A DNA stretch of 64,000 bases from positions 558,001 through 622,000 of the forward strand of contig NZ_JBEPNO010000002.1 of the NCBI RefSeq assembly GCF_040546275.1. The letters run 5' to 3'. Below are positions 8,483 to 16,890 of the stretch, one piece after another (the stretch's first letter is position 1; the number at the start of each line of letters is the position of its first letter). A model generated the notes under the pieces. That model saw only the letters and a list, made by a program, of their open reading frames with translations, was not told the origin of the DNA and did not search any database. The DNA is from Nakamurella sp040546275. GTDB taxonomy: Bacteria > Actinomycetota > Actinomycetes > Mycobacteriales > Nakamurellaceae. The translations under genes and the position numbers were made by a program.

Positions 8483-10414
8483 TCAGTCGGCGACGATCCA
8501 CAGAGCGGAATACGGTGCGAGCCAGAGGTTCCCGTCCTCGCCGGGATACACGTGCTGCCCGGAGATGCGATCGGTACCGCCGCGGAGTCCGAGCTCGTCG
8601 AGCCTTGATCCCGGCCATGGACGCCACCCATCGGTCACGTTGAAGAGCTCGAGCAGCGGACCGAGCGGGTGTCGACGCAGCACCGGCAGGATGCCAGGGT
8701 CGGCGAGCGCCGGGATCTCGGCTGCCACCGAGGCGTGCAGGTGCGGCAGGTGGGCACGCCTGCCGATGAGGTTCGTCAGCACTCCGAACATCCGTCCGGT
8801 GACGGTCTCGTCCTCACCGCGGAGAGATGCTATGTCCCAGGGCATCCGCGGCCGGTGGGCCCAGCGGTTGTCGGGTTCGTGTCCCGGTTCCAGCGCCCAC
8901 TGCGGATCGTTGGTCAGGGCAAGTTCATCGCCCATCCAGACGACCGGTATCCCGCCCCAGCCCAGCACCATGGCGTACGCCACGAAGAGCCGGCCGATCA
9001 CCGGGTCGACAGCACTGGCATCACCCGATTCCAGCGCTGATTCCAGACCGGCGAGGCTGGCGGCCATTCCGCTGATCCGGCGATCCCCGGTCTCCGGGTT
9101 GTACTGGAATACCAGGCCTCTGGCCGGTGAGCCCGGGAACGCTCCGGAGTAGTAGTCGGACAGGAACGAGCGGTGCCCCGGGCCGGACACACCGACCGCG
9201 GCGGCGTCGGCATCGTCGATGGCCCAGCCGATGTCGTCGTGGCAGCGCAGGTAGGTCACCCACGCGGTACTCGCCGGCGCCGGGGGCAGAGCGCGCAGGG
9301 CATGGGCGGCGAGCCGGACGTCACGCGCCGCCAGCATCGACCAGATCTGCACCATGAGCGTGTTGTGGTAAGCGATGTCGCTGACCTTGCCGTAGTGAGC
9401 GCCCTGACCAAGGTAGTGCACCAGATCGTTCGGGCCGACGATTGCCTCGGCCTTGAAACTTACTGCGGGGCAAGCGATCCGGGCCACCGCCCGGAGCGCC
9501 TGGGTGATCGAGTGCACCTCCGGCTGATTCTGCGAGTTGGTCCCCAGCCGCTTGAACATGAAGGCAATGGCGTCGAGCCGGAGTACCTGGACGCCGGTGT
9601 TGGCCAGGAACAGCACGATGTCGGCGTACTCGTGGAAAACATCCGGATTGGTCCACCGCACGTCCCACTGCCAGGAGTTGAAGGTGGTCCAGACCCAGGC
9701 GCGCAGCTCGTCGTCATATGTGAAGTTGCCCGGCGCGAAGGCCGGGAACACCTCGGGGAGAGTGCGCTCGTAGGCGTCGGGCATCTCGCGATCGCCGAAC
9801 GCATAGAAGTACTCCTGGTATTTTCGATCGCCGGCGCGCGCCTTCTGGGCCCATGCATGTTCCCGCGCCACGTGATTCAGTACCAGGTCGAGCACCAGGC
9901 TGATGCCCTGGTGGCGGAGTGCGGTGGCGAGCTCGGTGAGATCGGCGACGGTGCCGAGATCATCGCGGACGGTGCGGTAGTCGGCCACGGCATAACCGCC
10001 GTCGCTGTCACCCGGACGCGGGCGCAGCAGCGGCATCAGATGCAGGTAGGTGACGCCGAGCTCCTCCAGGTAGGGGATCTTCTCCTGGACGCCCTTCAAG
10101 GTGCCGCCGAACCGGTCGGCGTAGGCCGCGTACCCCAGCATCTCCGGCGACTGGAACCAGTCCGGGTTCACGGTGCGCTCGGCGTCCAGCCGGCGCAGTT
10201 CCGGGTCCCGCTCGGCGAACGCACGCGCCGTGAGCCGGGCGAGCCGGTCTTCCAGCGCGGTGACCTCGTCGGGGGAGTAGATCGCACCCAGACCGTCGAT
10301 CAGGTCCGGCCACCACCGGTCGAGCCGGATGGCGAATGTCTCCCGCAGGTGTTCGGGCTGCCCGATCAGTTCTTCGTCGACGATGGCGTGGACACGTTCG
10401 GGAGCGCAGCGCAT
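8483..10414 (-). CDS. amylosucrase-type GH13 glucosyltransferase
   Basis: The 643-residue alpha-amylase-family protein has amylosucrase architecture: a helical N-terminal domain (residues 1-90), a (beta/alpha)8 barrel with the nucleophile D281 in L-R-L-D-A-I-A-F, acid/base E323 in K-A-E-A-I-V and the third acid D393 in C-H-D-D-I-G-W, an inserted B' domain, and a C-terminal beta domain. Amylosucrases make alpha-1,4-glucan from sucrose; related members hydrolyse sucrose or act on other glucosides. No signal peptide, so it is cytoplasmic. It is the last gene of a leftward pncB-pncA-amylosucrase row with gaps of about 55 bp. Confidence 0.88.
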   Translation of the reverse strand: MRCAPERVHAIVDEELIGQPEHLRETFAIRLDRWWPDLIDGLGAIYSPDEVTALEDRLARLTARAFAERDPELRRLDAERTVNPDWFQSPEMLGYAAYADRFGGTLKGVQEKIPYLEELGVTYLHLMPLLRPRPGDSDGGYAVADYRTVRDDLGTVADLTELATALRHQGISLVLDLVLNHVAREHAWAQKARAGDRKYQEYFYAFGDREMPDAYERTLPEVFPAFAPGNFTYDDELRAWVWTTFNSWQWDVRWTNPDVFHEYADIVLFLANTGVQVLRLDAIAFMFKRLGTNSQNQPEVHSITQALRAVARIACPAVSFKAEAIVGPNDLVHYLGQGAHYGKVSDIAYHNTLMVQIWSMLAARDVRLAAHALRALPPAPASTAWVTYLRCHDDIGWAIDDADAAAVGVSGPGHRSFLSDYYSGAFPGSPARGLVFQYNPETGDRRISGMAASLAGLESALESGDASAVDPVIGRLFVAYAMVLGWGGIPVVWMGDELALTNDPQWALEPGHEPDNRWAHRPRMPWDIASLRGEDETVTGRMFGVLTNLIGRRAHLPHLHASVAAEIPALADPGILPVLRRHPLGPLLELFNVTDGWRPWPGSRLDELGLRGGTDRISGQHVYPGEDGNLWLAPYSALWIVAD

Positions 10415-10466
10415 CGGGACATTCTTTCGTAGGCGAACTGGACGAGCGAACCGGGGCGGTGCCCCG

Positions 10467-11063
10467 TCAGGCAGTGACGAGGACGCCGGCCGCCTTCATC
10501 GCCGCGACGGCGGCCTCGGTGTCGCCGGGCTGCAGCTCCACGAAACGGGTGAAGGACAGCGGCACGGTGGTGCGGTAGCCCAGCGACACACCGTCGATGG
10601 CCGTCGCCTTGACGCACCAGTCACCGGCCAGACCGACGACGGTGATCGCCATGATGCCGTTCTCGTCCAGGATCGTGGACAGCTCGGTACCGGTGGTGGC
10701 CCCGGTTTCCAGGTTCAGCACGGAGAACCCGGAGTAGCTGTCCTCGGGGCCGGAGCCCTTCTTCACGATCGGTCCGCCCACCGGGAGCCCGGGTACCAGC
10801 GCCGCCCCGGGTGTGTCGATCACGCAGTGAACGGGCCACAGCCCGCCGTCGATCTGGAAGTGCGGCGTGTGCTCGGGGTGCCAGTCCTGGGTGTAGACGA
10901 CCAACCCGCCGGCGGCCAGCGTGCCCTCGATCTGCTCGACGATGCCCGGCAGGATCTCCTCGCCTCCACTGACGTACAGCGAGCCGGTCGGGTCGGCGAA
11001 GTCGTGCTGCATGTCGACGACCACCAGGGCGGTGGTCGCGTCGAAGGTGGTCGGTGCGGTCAT
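10467..11063 (-). CDS. pncA: nicotinamidase
   Basis: Hydrolyses nicotinamide to nicotinate for NAD salvage and is the usual activator of pyrazinamide. 198 residues of the isochorismatase-like hydrolase fold. The catalytic triad is visible as D17 (V-V-D-M-Q), a Lys in V-K-K-G-S (101/102) and C150 in G-D-W-C-V-K. The metal-site motif D60-W-H62 is also present. It lies 55 bp after pncB, so deamidation of nicotinamide and ribosylation of nicotinate are probably co-expressed. Confidence 0.93.
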   Translation of the reverse strand: MTAPTTFDATTALVVVDMQHDFADPTGSLYVSGGEEILPGIVEQIEGTLAAGGLVVYTQDWHPEHTPHFQIDGGLWPVHCVIDTPGAALVPGLPVGGPIVKKGSGPEDSYSGFSVLNLETGATTGTELSTILDENGIMAITVVGLAGDWCVKATAIDGVSLGYRTTVPLSFTRFVELQPGDTEAAVAAMKAAGVLVTA

Positions 11064-11118
11064 CAGAAACTCCGTCAGGTCGTCTCGGGGTATGGCAGTT
11101 CTCGAGGTTCGAGCACGG

Positions 11119-12411
11119 TCAGTGCAGGCTGGGGTCCAGGATCGTGGTCGGAATCGCCGGATCGCCCTTGGAAAGTTTCAGGCCCTCCCACGGCAGGCTG
11201 ACCAGCGCACCGGCAAGAAGTCGGCGTGCGTCGGCCAGCGTGGCGGGCCCGTCGACCCGCTTGCCCGCACGCATCAGCGAAACCTGCAGGGCGATGTCAC
11301 CGGGCTCGGCCTCTGGGGCCGGCCCGGAGAGCTGGTAGATCAGTTCCTCGGTCGCGGTTCCCGTGGAGCGGTGTCGGCGCAGTGCACCCTTGGCGCCTCC
11401 ATTGGACTGCTTGTTCTCGCTGCGCTTGGCAACCGGCCGGCCGTCGACCTCGACCATCTTGTAGACCATGCCGGCTGTCGGGGCACCGGACCCGGTGACC
11501 AACGAGGTGCCGACGCCGTAGACGTCCACCGGCTCGGCACGGAGCGAGGCGATCGCGTACTCGTCCAGGTCGCCCGAGAGCACCACCTTGGTCTTGGTCG
11601 CGCCGAGAGCATCCAGCTGGTCGCGGGCCGCCCGTGCGAGCACCCCGAGATCACCCGAGTCGATCCGCACGGCGCCCAGTTCCGTCCCGACCACCTCGAT
11701 CGCGGTGGCGATGCCCTTGGTGATGTCGTAGGTGTCGACCAGCAGGGTGGTGCCCACCCCGAGAGCGGCGACCTGGGCGGCGAAGGCGGCGGCCTCGGTG
11801 TCGTGCAGCAAAGTGAAGGCGTGCGCGGCGGTACCGGTGGTCGGGATGCCGAACCGTTGGCCCGCAGCGAGATTGGACGTCGCGGCGAAACCGGCGATGT
11901 AGGCGGACCGGGCGGCGGCGACGGCCGCCTCCTCGTGCGTCCGCCGCGATCCCATCTCGATCAAGGTCCGGCCCGCGGCGGCTGACGCCATCCGGGAAGC
12001 GGCCGAGGCGATGGCGCAGTCGTGGTTGAGAATCGACAGCACGACGGTTTCCAGGATCACCGCGGAGGCGAAGCTGCCGGTGACCGAAAGGACCGGGGAG
12101 TTGGGGAAGTACAGCTGACCCTCGGGGTAGCCGTCGATGTCACCGTCGAACGTCCAGGACGCGAGGTGTTCCAGTGTTCGCTGGTCCAGGATCGGGGAGA
12201 GGTGCGCGATGGCAGCGTCGTCGAACCGGAAGTCGGCGACCGCCTCCAACACCCGCTCGGTACCGGCCACCACTCCGTAGCGCCGACCATTGGGCAATCG
12301 CCGGGCGAAGACCTCGAACGTGCAGCGTCGGTTCGCACTTCCGTCGGCGATCGCCGCCTGCAGCATCGTCAGCTCGTACTGGTCGGTCAGCAAGGCAGTA
12401 GTCGCGCTCAT
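11119..12411 (-). CDS. pncB: nicotinate phosphoribosyltransferase
   Basis: Joins nicotinate and PRPP to give nicotinate mononucleotide (Preiss-Handler pathway). 430 residues. The N-terminus L-T-D-Q-Y-E-L-T-M-L-Q-A is diagnostic, and V-D-T-Y-D, R-I-D-S-G-D-L and the G-V-G-T-S-L motif follow. It diverges from clpS, as pncB1 does in mycobacteria. Its ATG is exactly 6 nt after a TAGGGT -10 element, so the transcript is predicted to be leaderless. Confidence 0.95.
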   Translation of the reverse strand: MSATTALLTDQYELTMLQAAIADGSANRRCTFEVFARRLPNGRRYGVVAGTERVLEAVADFRFDDAAIAHLSPILDQRTLEHLASWTFDGDIDGYPEGQLYFPNSPVLSVTGSFASAVILETVVLSILNHDCAIASAASRMASAAAGRTLIEMGSRRTHEEAAVAAARSAYIAGFAATSNLAAGQRFGIPTTGTAAHAFTLLHDTEAAAFAAQVAALGVGTTLLVDTYDITKGIATAIEVVGTELGAVRIDSGDLGVLARAARDQLDALGATKTKVVLSGDLDEYAIASLRAEPVDVYGVGTSLVTGSGAPTAGMVYKMVEVDGRPVAKRSENKQSNGGAKGALRRHRSTGTATEELIYQLSGPAPEAEPGDIALQVSLMRAGKRVDGPATLADARRLLAGALVSLPWEGLKLSKGDPAIPTTILDPSLH

Positions 12412-12423
12412 GCCTGAACCCTA
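12412..12423 (-). promoter_or_regulatory. pncB leaderless promoter (-10 element)
   Basis: On the minus strand TAGGGT (12423-12418) is followed by 6 nt and the ATG, which puts the expected transcription start at or next to the start codon. Confidence 0.55.
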
Positions 12424-12515
12424 GTGGGGCCGATTGTGCCGCTGTGCAGCTTCTCTCGAAGAGGGCTCCGGTGTTCGGGCGGGACCGTGGAGGCCGTTCG
12501 TGCCACACTTGACGG

Positions 12516-12809
12516 GTGACCAGCAGTGCACCCACGACCCAGAAAACGACCGACCCCTCGGACGTGACGAGCCCGGACACGCCCTGGGTGACGATCGTCT
12601 GGAACGACCCGGTCAACCTGATGTCCTACGTCACCTACGTCTTCCAGAAGATGCTCGGGCACCCTCGGCCGAAGGCGGAGGCGCTGATGCTCGATGTACA
12701 CCAGAAGGGCAGGGCGACGGTGTCCGTCGGGACGCGTGACGCCATGGAGGCCGACGTCCTCAAGCTGCAGGGCGCCGGTCTGTGGGCGACCTTGGCGCAG
12801 GACAAATGA
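12516..12809 (+). CDS. clpS: ATP-dependent Clp protease adaptor ClpS
   Basis: Delivers N-degron substrates to ClpC/ClpA-ClpP. 97 residues: a disordered Thr/Ser-rich N-terminus, then W-x-T-I-V-W-N-D-P-V-N-L-M-S-Y-V with the N-degron pocket residues, and the C-terminal helix motif. GTG start directly after the promoter-like CACACT, with no ribosome-binding site. It begins the rightward clpS-DUF2017-mec-cysO-cysM block. Confidence 0.93.
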   Translation: MTSSAPTTQKTTDPSDVTSPDTPWVTIVWNDPVNLMSYVTYVFQKMLGHPRPKAEALMLDVHQKGRATVSVGTRDAMEADVLKLQGAGLWATLAQDK

Positions 12810-12861
12810 CCGTCACCTCAAGCGTTCTCGACGGTGCGGTCGATATCAGGATCGACGGCTG

Positions 12862-13404
12862 ATGCGGCTCTTCTCCCGGCGGTTCGGTCGATACACAGCG
12901 GTCTTCGAGCAGACCGAGGCGACTCTGATCTCCGATCTCGTCGACCAGGTCCGCCAGATGCTGGCCGGCCGACGGGCGGAGTCGTCGGCCGATCCGCTGG
13001 CCCGGATGACGGGCATGATGATTGCCCCCGGGACCCCGCCGGCCGACCCCGCACTCGCCCGGCTGCTGCCGGATTTCCACGCCACCGACGCGGAGATGGC
13101 GGCCGGCATCCGGATGCTGCGCGAGCCGGACCTGATCGCGCTGAAGGACGCCTCGGCCGTCAAACTGCTGGATTCACTGCCTCGCGGTGGGGGCACCGTC
13201 CACCTGGACGTCGACGGAGCCCAGGCCTGGATCTCCACGCTGAACGACGTCCGGCTGGCCCTCGGGGTACGCCTGGACATCCAGGACGACGAGTTCGAAC
13301 CGTCCCCGGATGCCGATCCGGAGGGTATGGAGATGGCGATCTTCGCCACATACCGGTGGCTATCGGCCGTCCAGGACTCCCTGGTCACCGCCCTGCTGGG
13401 CTGA
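12862..13404 (+). CDS. DUF2017 family protein
   Basis: A 180-residue soluble protein of unknown function, always found beside clpS in actinobacteria. It starts M-R-L-F-S-R-R-F-G-R-Y and ends with a T-Y-R-W-L-S-A-V-Q-D-S-L motif. I selected the ATG at 12862 because an upstream in-frame extension would run into clpS. The gap to clpS is 52 bp. Confidence 0.88.
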   Translation: MRLFSRRFGRYTAVFEQTEATLISDLVDQVRQMLAGRRAESSADPLARMTGMMIAPGTPPADPALARLLPDFHATDAEMAAGIRMLREPDLIALKDASAVKLLDSLPRGGGTVHLDVDGAQAWISTLNDVRLALGVRLDIQDDEFEPSPDADPEGMEMAIFATYRWLSAVQDSLVTALLG

Positions 13405-13464
13405 CCGCCGCCGTATCCCGGACCACTGCCGGAAGCGGCAGCCCTCGGTCCGGGGTCGGGTCGA

Positions 13465-13476
13465 TAAGCTGGTCGG
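13465..13476 (+). promoter_or_regulatory. mec leaderless promoter (-10 element)
   Basis: TAAGCT at 13465-13470 is followed by 6 nt and then the GTG start of mec; there is no Shine-Dalgarno sequence. Confidence 0.5.
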
Positions 13477-13884
13477 GTGTTGCGCATCCCGAAGTCCATG
13501 TCCGACGCCATCGTCGCCCACGCCCGAACCGACCACCCGGACGAGGCCTGCGGAATCATCGCCGGACCTGCTGGTTCGGACACGCCGGCCCGGCTGGTGC
13601 CGATGGCGAACGCCGAACGATCACCCACGTTCTACCGGTTCGACTCCGGCGAGCAGCTCCGCCTGTACCGCGAGATGGACGAACGAGACGAGGAGGTCGT
13701 CGTCGTCTACCACTCGCACACCGGCACCGAGGCCTACCCCAGCCGGACCGACATCGCGTATGCCGGCGAGCCGCAGGCCCACTACGTGCTGGTCAGCACC
13801 AGGAAGAGCGATTCGGTGGAATTCCGGTCCTACCGGATCATCGACGGCGAGGTTTCCGAAGAAGAAGTGGAAATGATTCCGTAG
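13477..13884 (+). CDS. mec: JAMM zinc metalloprotease Mec (CysO-cysteine peptidase)
   Basis: In Mycobacterium tuberculosis Mec cuts cysteine off the C-terminal glycine of CysO. 135 residues with the complete JAMM signature: E23, H79-S-H81, S89 and D92. The neighbours cysO and cysM complete the pathway. Here the CysO partner carries three residues after its diglycine, so Mec probably also removes that tail. GTG start with leaderless geometry. Confidence 0.93.
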   Translation: MLRIPKSMSDAIVAHARTDHPDEACGIIAGPAGSDTPARLVPMANAERSPTFYRFDSGEQLRLYREMDERDEEVVVVYHSHTGTEAYPSRTDIAYAGEPQAHYVLVSTRKSDSVEFRSYRIIDGEVSEEEVEMIP

Positions 13885-13962
13885 TGTCGCGGCGTTGCAT
13901 CCAGGAGACGAGTCGTCTGCTGCTCCGTTCCAGCTGATCTGAGCCATCCTCAAGGAGAAGTC

Positions 13963-14244
13963 ATGAGCGTTTCCGTGTCCGTCCCGACCATCTTGCGGCC
14001 GGTGACCAAGGGCGAGAAGACGGTGTCCGCCGACGGCGCGACCGTTGCAGAGCTCATCGCCGATCTCGATGCCCGCTACAGCGGCCTCGGTGACCGCCTC
14101 GTGAAGAACGGTGCGCTGCACCGCTTCGTGAACATCTACGTCAACGACGAGGACGTCCGTTTCACCGGCGGCCTCGAGACCAGCGTCACCGACGGCGACC
14201 AGGTCACCATCCTGCCGGCCGTGGCCGGCGGCTCCGGAGTCTGA
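13963..14244 (+). CDS. cysO: CysO, ubiquitin-like sulfur carrier, with C-terminal extension
   Basis: A 93-residue beta-grasp (MoaD/ThiS) protein that carries sulfide as a C-terminal thiocarboxylate for CysM. It is very similar to mycobacterial CysO, including H-R-F-V-N-I-Y-V-N-D-E-D-V-R-F and the end L-P-A-V-A-G-G. The chain does not stop at G89-G90: it continues Ser-Gly-Val before the TGA. A MoaD-like protein can only be adenylated and thiocarboxylated at a free glycine, so the tail must be cut off first. AAGGAG ribosome-binding site; 5 bp from cysM. Confidence 0.95.
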   Translation: MSVSVSVPTILRPVTKGEKTVSADGATVAELIADLDARYSGLGDRLVKNGALHRFVNIYVNDEDVRFTGGLETSVTDGDQVTILPAVAGGSGV

Positions 14245-14249
14245 TCCAG

Positions 14250-15203
14250 ATGGCCCGGTACTGCAGTCTAGTCGAGGCGGTCGGCGGCACACCCCTGGTG
14301 GGTCTGCCGCGGCTGTCGCCGTCGCGCAAGGTCCGGGTCTGGGCCAAGCTCGAGGACCGCAACCCGACCGGCTCGATCAAGGACCGTCCGGCGCTGGCCA
14401 TGGTCGCCGCGGCCGAGGCCGACGGCCGACTTCGCCCGGGTTGCACCGTCATCGAACCCACCAGTGGCAACACCGGCATCTCGCTGGCGATGGTGTGCCG
14501 CGTCAAGGGCTACCGGCTGATCTGCGTGATGCCGGAGAACACCTCCGAGGAACGCCGGATGCTGCTGCGGGCCTATGGCGCGCAGATCATCTCGTCCCCG
14601 GCGGCCGGCGGGTCGAACGCGGCGGTCGCCGCGGCGAAGGTGCTCGCGGCCGATCACCCGGACTGGGTGATGCTCTACCAGTACGGCAACCCCGAGAACG
14701 CCCGCGCGCACTACGACTCCACCGGCCCGGAGCTGCTCGCCGACCTGCCGACGATCACCCACTTCGTCGCCGGGCTGGGCACCACCGGCACCCTGATGGG
14801 CGTCGGACGGTACCTCCGGGAGAAGGTCCCGGACATCTCGATCGTCGCGGCCGAGCCGCGCTACGGCGAGCTCGTCTACGGGCTCCGTAACCTCGACGAG
14901 GGCTTCGTCCCCGAGTTGTACGACGAGAAGATCCTGACGACGCGGTTCTCGGTCGGGCCTGAAGATGCCGTCCGCCGGACCAGGGAACTGCTCGAGGTCG
15001 AGGGCATCTTCGCCGGCATCTCGACGGGCGCCGTGCTGCACGCGGCCCTGGGAATCGCCGCCAAGGCCGAGAAGGAAGGCCGCCGCGCCGACATCGCGTT
15101 CGTCGTCGCCGACGCCGGCTGGAAGTACCTGTCGACCGGCGTCTACGGAGCCACCGACGACGAAGCCGCGGCCACTGGCCTCGATGGGACTTTGTGGGCG
15201 TAA
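14250..15203 (+). CDS. cysM: O-phosphoserine sulfhydrylase (CysO-thiocarboxylate dependent)
   Basis: PLP enzyme of 317 residues that makes cysteine from O-phosphoserine and the CysO thiocarboxylate. Seen are the PLP lysine K44 in G-S-I-K-D-R, the phosphate loop T-S-G-N-T-G and the G-T-T-G-T loop. The genomic link to cysO and mec and the C-terminal D-G-T-L-W-A tail match mycobacterial CysM rather than CysK. It sits 5 bp after cysO, so the two are co-translated. Confidence 0.94.
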   Translation: MARYCSLVEAVGGTPLVGLPRLSPSRKVRVWAKLEDRNPTGSIKDRPALAMVAAAEADGRLRPGCTVIEPTSGNTGISLAMVCRVKGYRLICVMPENTSEERRMLLRAYGAQIISSPAAGGSNAAVAAAKVLAADHPDWVMLYQYGNPENARAHYDSTGPELLADLPTITHFVAGLGTTGTLMGVGRYLREKVPDISIVAAEPRYGELVYGLRNLDEGFVPELYDEKILTTRFSVGPEDAVRRTRELLEVEGIFAGISTGAVLHAALGIAAKAEKEGRRADIAFVVADAGWKYLSTGVYGATDDEAAATGLDGTLWA

Positions 15204-15271
15204 GGCCGGCTCCCATCGGTCTCCGGGTGCGATCAGGGCAATTCCCCGACCCATCCGTCACCTGTGGTCGG

Positions 15272-15284
15272 TAACGTTGACCTC
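15272..15284 (+). promoter_or_regulatory. rhomboid-gene promoter (-10 element)
   Basis: TAACGT at 15272-15277 is followed by 7 nt and the ATG, which fits a leaderless start. Confidence 0.45.
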
Positions 15285-15974
15285 ATGACGATGTCCTCGC
15301 TTCCAGATCCGGCAGGTACTCCGGCGAAGAAGAGCCGCGGCGCGCTGTTGCCGGCCAAGGTCAAACCCGCCGTCATCACGGTGGCAAGTTTCGGTCTGCT
15401 GATCACCTTGGTCCAGGTGGTCAACTCATTGATGTCCAACCGGCTGTCGACGGACTTCGGGCTGGTCTCCCGATCGCTGCACGGTCTGATCGGGGTGATC
15501 ACCGCGCCACTGCTGCACGTCTCGTGGGCTCACCTGCTCTCGAACCTGGTGCCACTGCTCATCTTCGGGTTCCTGATCATGCTCGACAGCGTCCGGCAGT
15601 TCGTCGCCGTGACCATCCTCGTCTGGCTGATCGCCGGGCTCGGAGTGTGGGTCGTGGGGCCGGCGAACACGGTCACGGTCGGCGCGTCCGGTCTGGTCTT
15701 CGGCTGGCTCGCCTACCTCGTCACCCGTGGCGTGTTCACCCGGAACTTCGGCCAGATCGCGATCGGACTGGTGCTGCTGGTGATCTGGGGCGGGGTGTTC
15801 TGGACCGGGATCGTCAAGGTCGCCGTGGCCGACATCAGCGGCGTCGTCACGATCTCCTGGCAGGGTCACCTGTTCGGCGCGATCGGCGGCGTCCTGGCGG
15901 CGTTCCTGGTCGCGAAGGCCGACGGTCCGCACAAACCGAAGGAAGCCACTCCCGCACTTTCGCAGGGGTTCTGA
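15285..15974 (+). CDS. rhomboid family intramembrane serine protease
   Basis: A 229-residue membrane protein with six to seven predicted helices. The catalytic Ser is in G-A-S-G-L-V-F-G and the partner His in W-Q-G-H-L-F-G-A-I-G-G. The H-L-x-S-N motif (W-A-H-L-L-S-N) is also present. It cleaves membrane protein substrates, which cannot be predicted here. Same position between cysM and murI as in mycobacteria. Start taken at the ATG at 15285; a GTG 21 nt upstream overlaps the promoter. Confidence 0.9.
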   Translation: MTMSSLPDPAGTPAKKSRGALLPAKVKPAVITVASFGLLITLVQVVNSLMSNRLSTDFGLVSRSLHGLIGVITAPLLHVSWAHLLSNLVPLLIFGFLIMLDSVRQFVAVTILVWLIAGLGVWVVGPANTVTVGASGLVFGWLAYLVTRGVFTRNFGQIAIGLVLLVIWGGVFWTGIVKVAVADISGVVTISWQGHLFGAIGGVLAAFLVAKADGPHKPKEATPALSQGF

Positions 15975-16012
15975 ACTTCTGTTGACGACCAGGGGCACAC
16001 GACGGTGACGAG

Positions 16013-16819
16013 ATGACGGGCTCGGCGTCGATCGGGGTCTTCGACTCCGGCGTCGGCGGGCTGACCGTCGCGCGCTCGATCATCGACCAGTTGCCGGGGG
16101 AGCAGATCCGCTACATCGGTGACACCGCCAACGGACCTTACGGTCCGCTCGCCGTCGACGAGGTGCTCCACAACGCGATGACGGTGGCCGACCGCCTGGT
16201 CGAGTCCGGCGTGAAGATGCTGGTCATCGCCTGCAATACCGCCTCGGCGGCCGGTGCCTTCGAGGTGGCCACAGAGCGCTACGACATCCCGGTGCTCGAG
16301 GTGATCCGTCCCGCTGTCCGCCGCGCGATCGCATCGACCAAGACCGGCGAGGTCGGGGTCATCGGGACGTCGGGGACGATCGCCTCCGGCGCGTATCAGG
16401 ACGCGTTCGCCGCCACTGCCGCCGACGTCGTCGTGCGCGCGCAGGCCTGCCCGTCGTTCGTCGACTTCGTCGAGCGTGGCATCACGTCGGGACGGCAGGT
16501 GCTCGGCCTGGCCCAGGCCTACCTGGCGCCGCTGCAGCGCACCGCGGTCGACACGCTCGTACTCGGTTGCACCCACTACCCGCTGCTGACGGGCGTTCTG
16601 CAATTGGTGATGGGGGACAACGTGAACCTGGTCTCCAGCGCCGAGGAGACGGCCAAGGACGTCTACCGGGTGCTCACCGAAGCGGACCTGCTGGCCGATT
16701 CGGATGGTCTCGAACCTCCGCGCCACGAGTTCTTGAGCACCGGGGATCCGGTCGCGTTCGCGCGGCTGGGACGCCGGTTCCTCGGGCCCGAGATCAGCTC
16801 CGTCACGCTCGCCGTCTGA
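16013..16819 (+). CDS. murI: glutamate racemase
   Basis: Supplies D-glutamate for peptidoglycan. 268 residues. The two catalytic cysteines are C74 in A-C-N-T-A-S and C186 in G-C-T-H-Y-P, and the N-terminus has the G-V-F-D-S-G-V-G-G-L-T motif. The mycobacterial metallo-beta-lactamase gene between murI and rph is absent here. Confidence 0.96.
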   Translation: MTGSASIGVFDSGVGGLTVARSIIDQLPGEQIRYIGDTANGPYGPLAVDEVLHNAMTVADRLVESGVKMLVIACNTASAAGAFEVATERYDIPVLEVIRPAVRRAIASTKTGEVGVIGTSGTIASGAYQDAFAATAADVVVRAQACPSFVDFVERGITSGRQVLGLAQAYLAPLQRTAVDTLVLGCTHYPLLTGVLQLVMGDNVNLVSSAEETAKDVYRVLTEADLLADSDGLEPPRHEFLSTGDPVAFARLGRRFLGPEISSVTLAV

Positions 16820-16878
16820 GTCGCGCCGTCGGTTCTCTGCAGCGCCGGAGGCAGTTCGGTCGCCCCGCCGCCAGCCGC

Positions 16879-16890
16879 TAGGTTGGAGCC
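16879..16890 (+). promoter_or_regulatory. rph leaderless promoter (-10 element)
   Basis: TAGGTT at 16879-16884 is followed by 6 nt and then the ATG of rph; the same geometry as pncB, mec and bcp. Confidence 0.5.

Noticed and set aside
6844..8631. A 595-codon minus-strand frame opposite serB and the PTH2-like gene
   Set aside because: Shadow frame with no domain; it covers two well-supported plus-strand genes.
9173..10432. A 419-codon plus-strand frame opposite the amylosucrase gene
   Set aside because: Antisense to a gene with complete GH13 catalytic motifs; no ribosome-binding site or domain.
12694..12861. N-terminal extension of the DUF2017 protein
   Set aside because: It overlaps clpS in another frame and has no similarity to the family; the ATG at 12862 is the conserved start.
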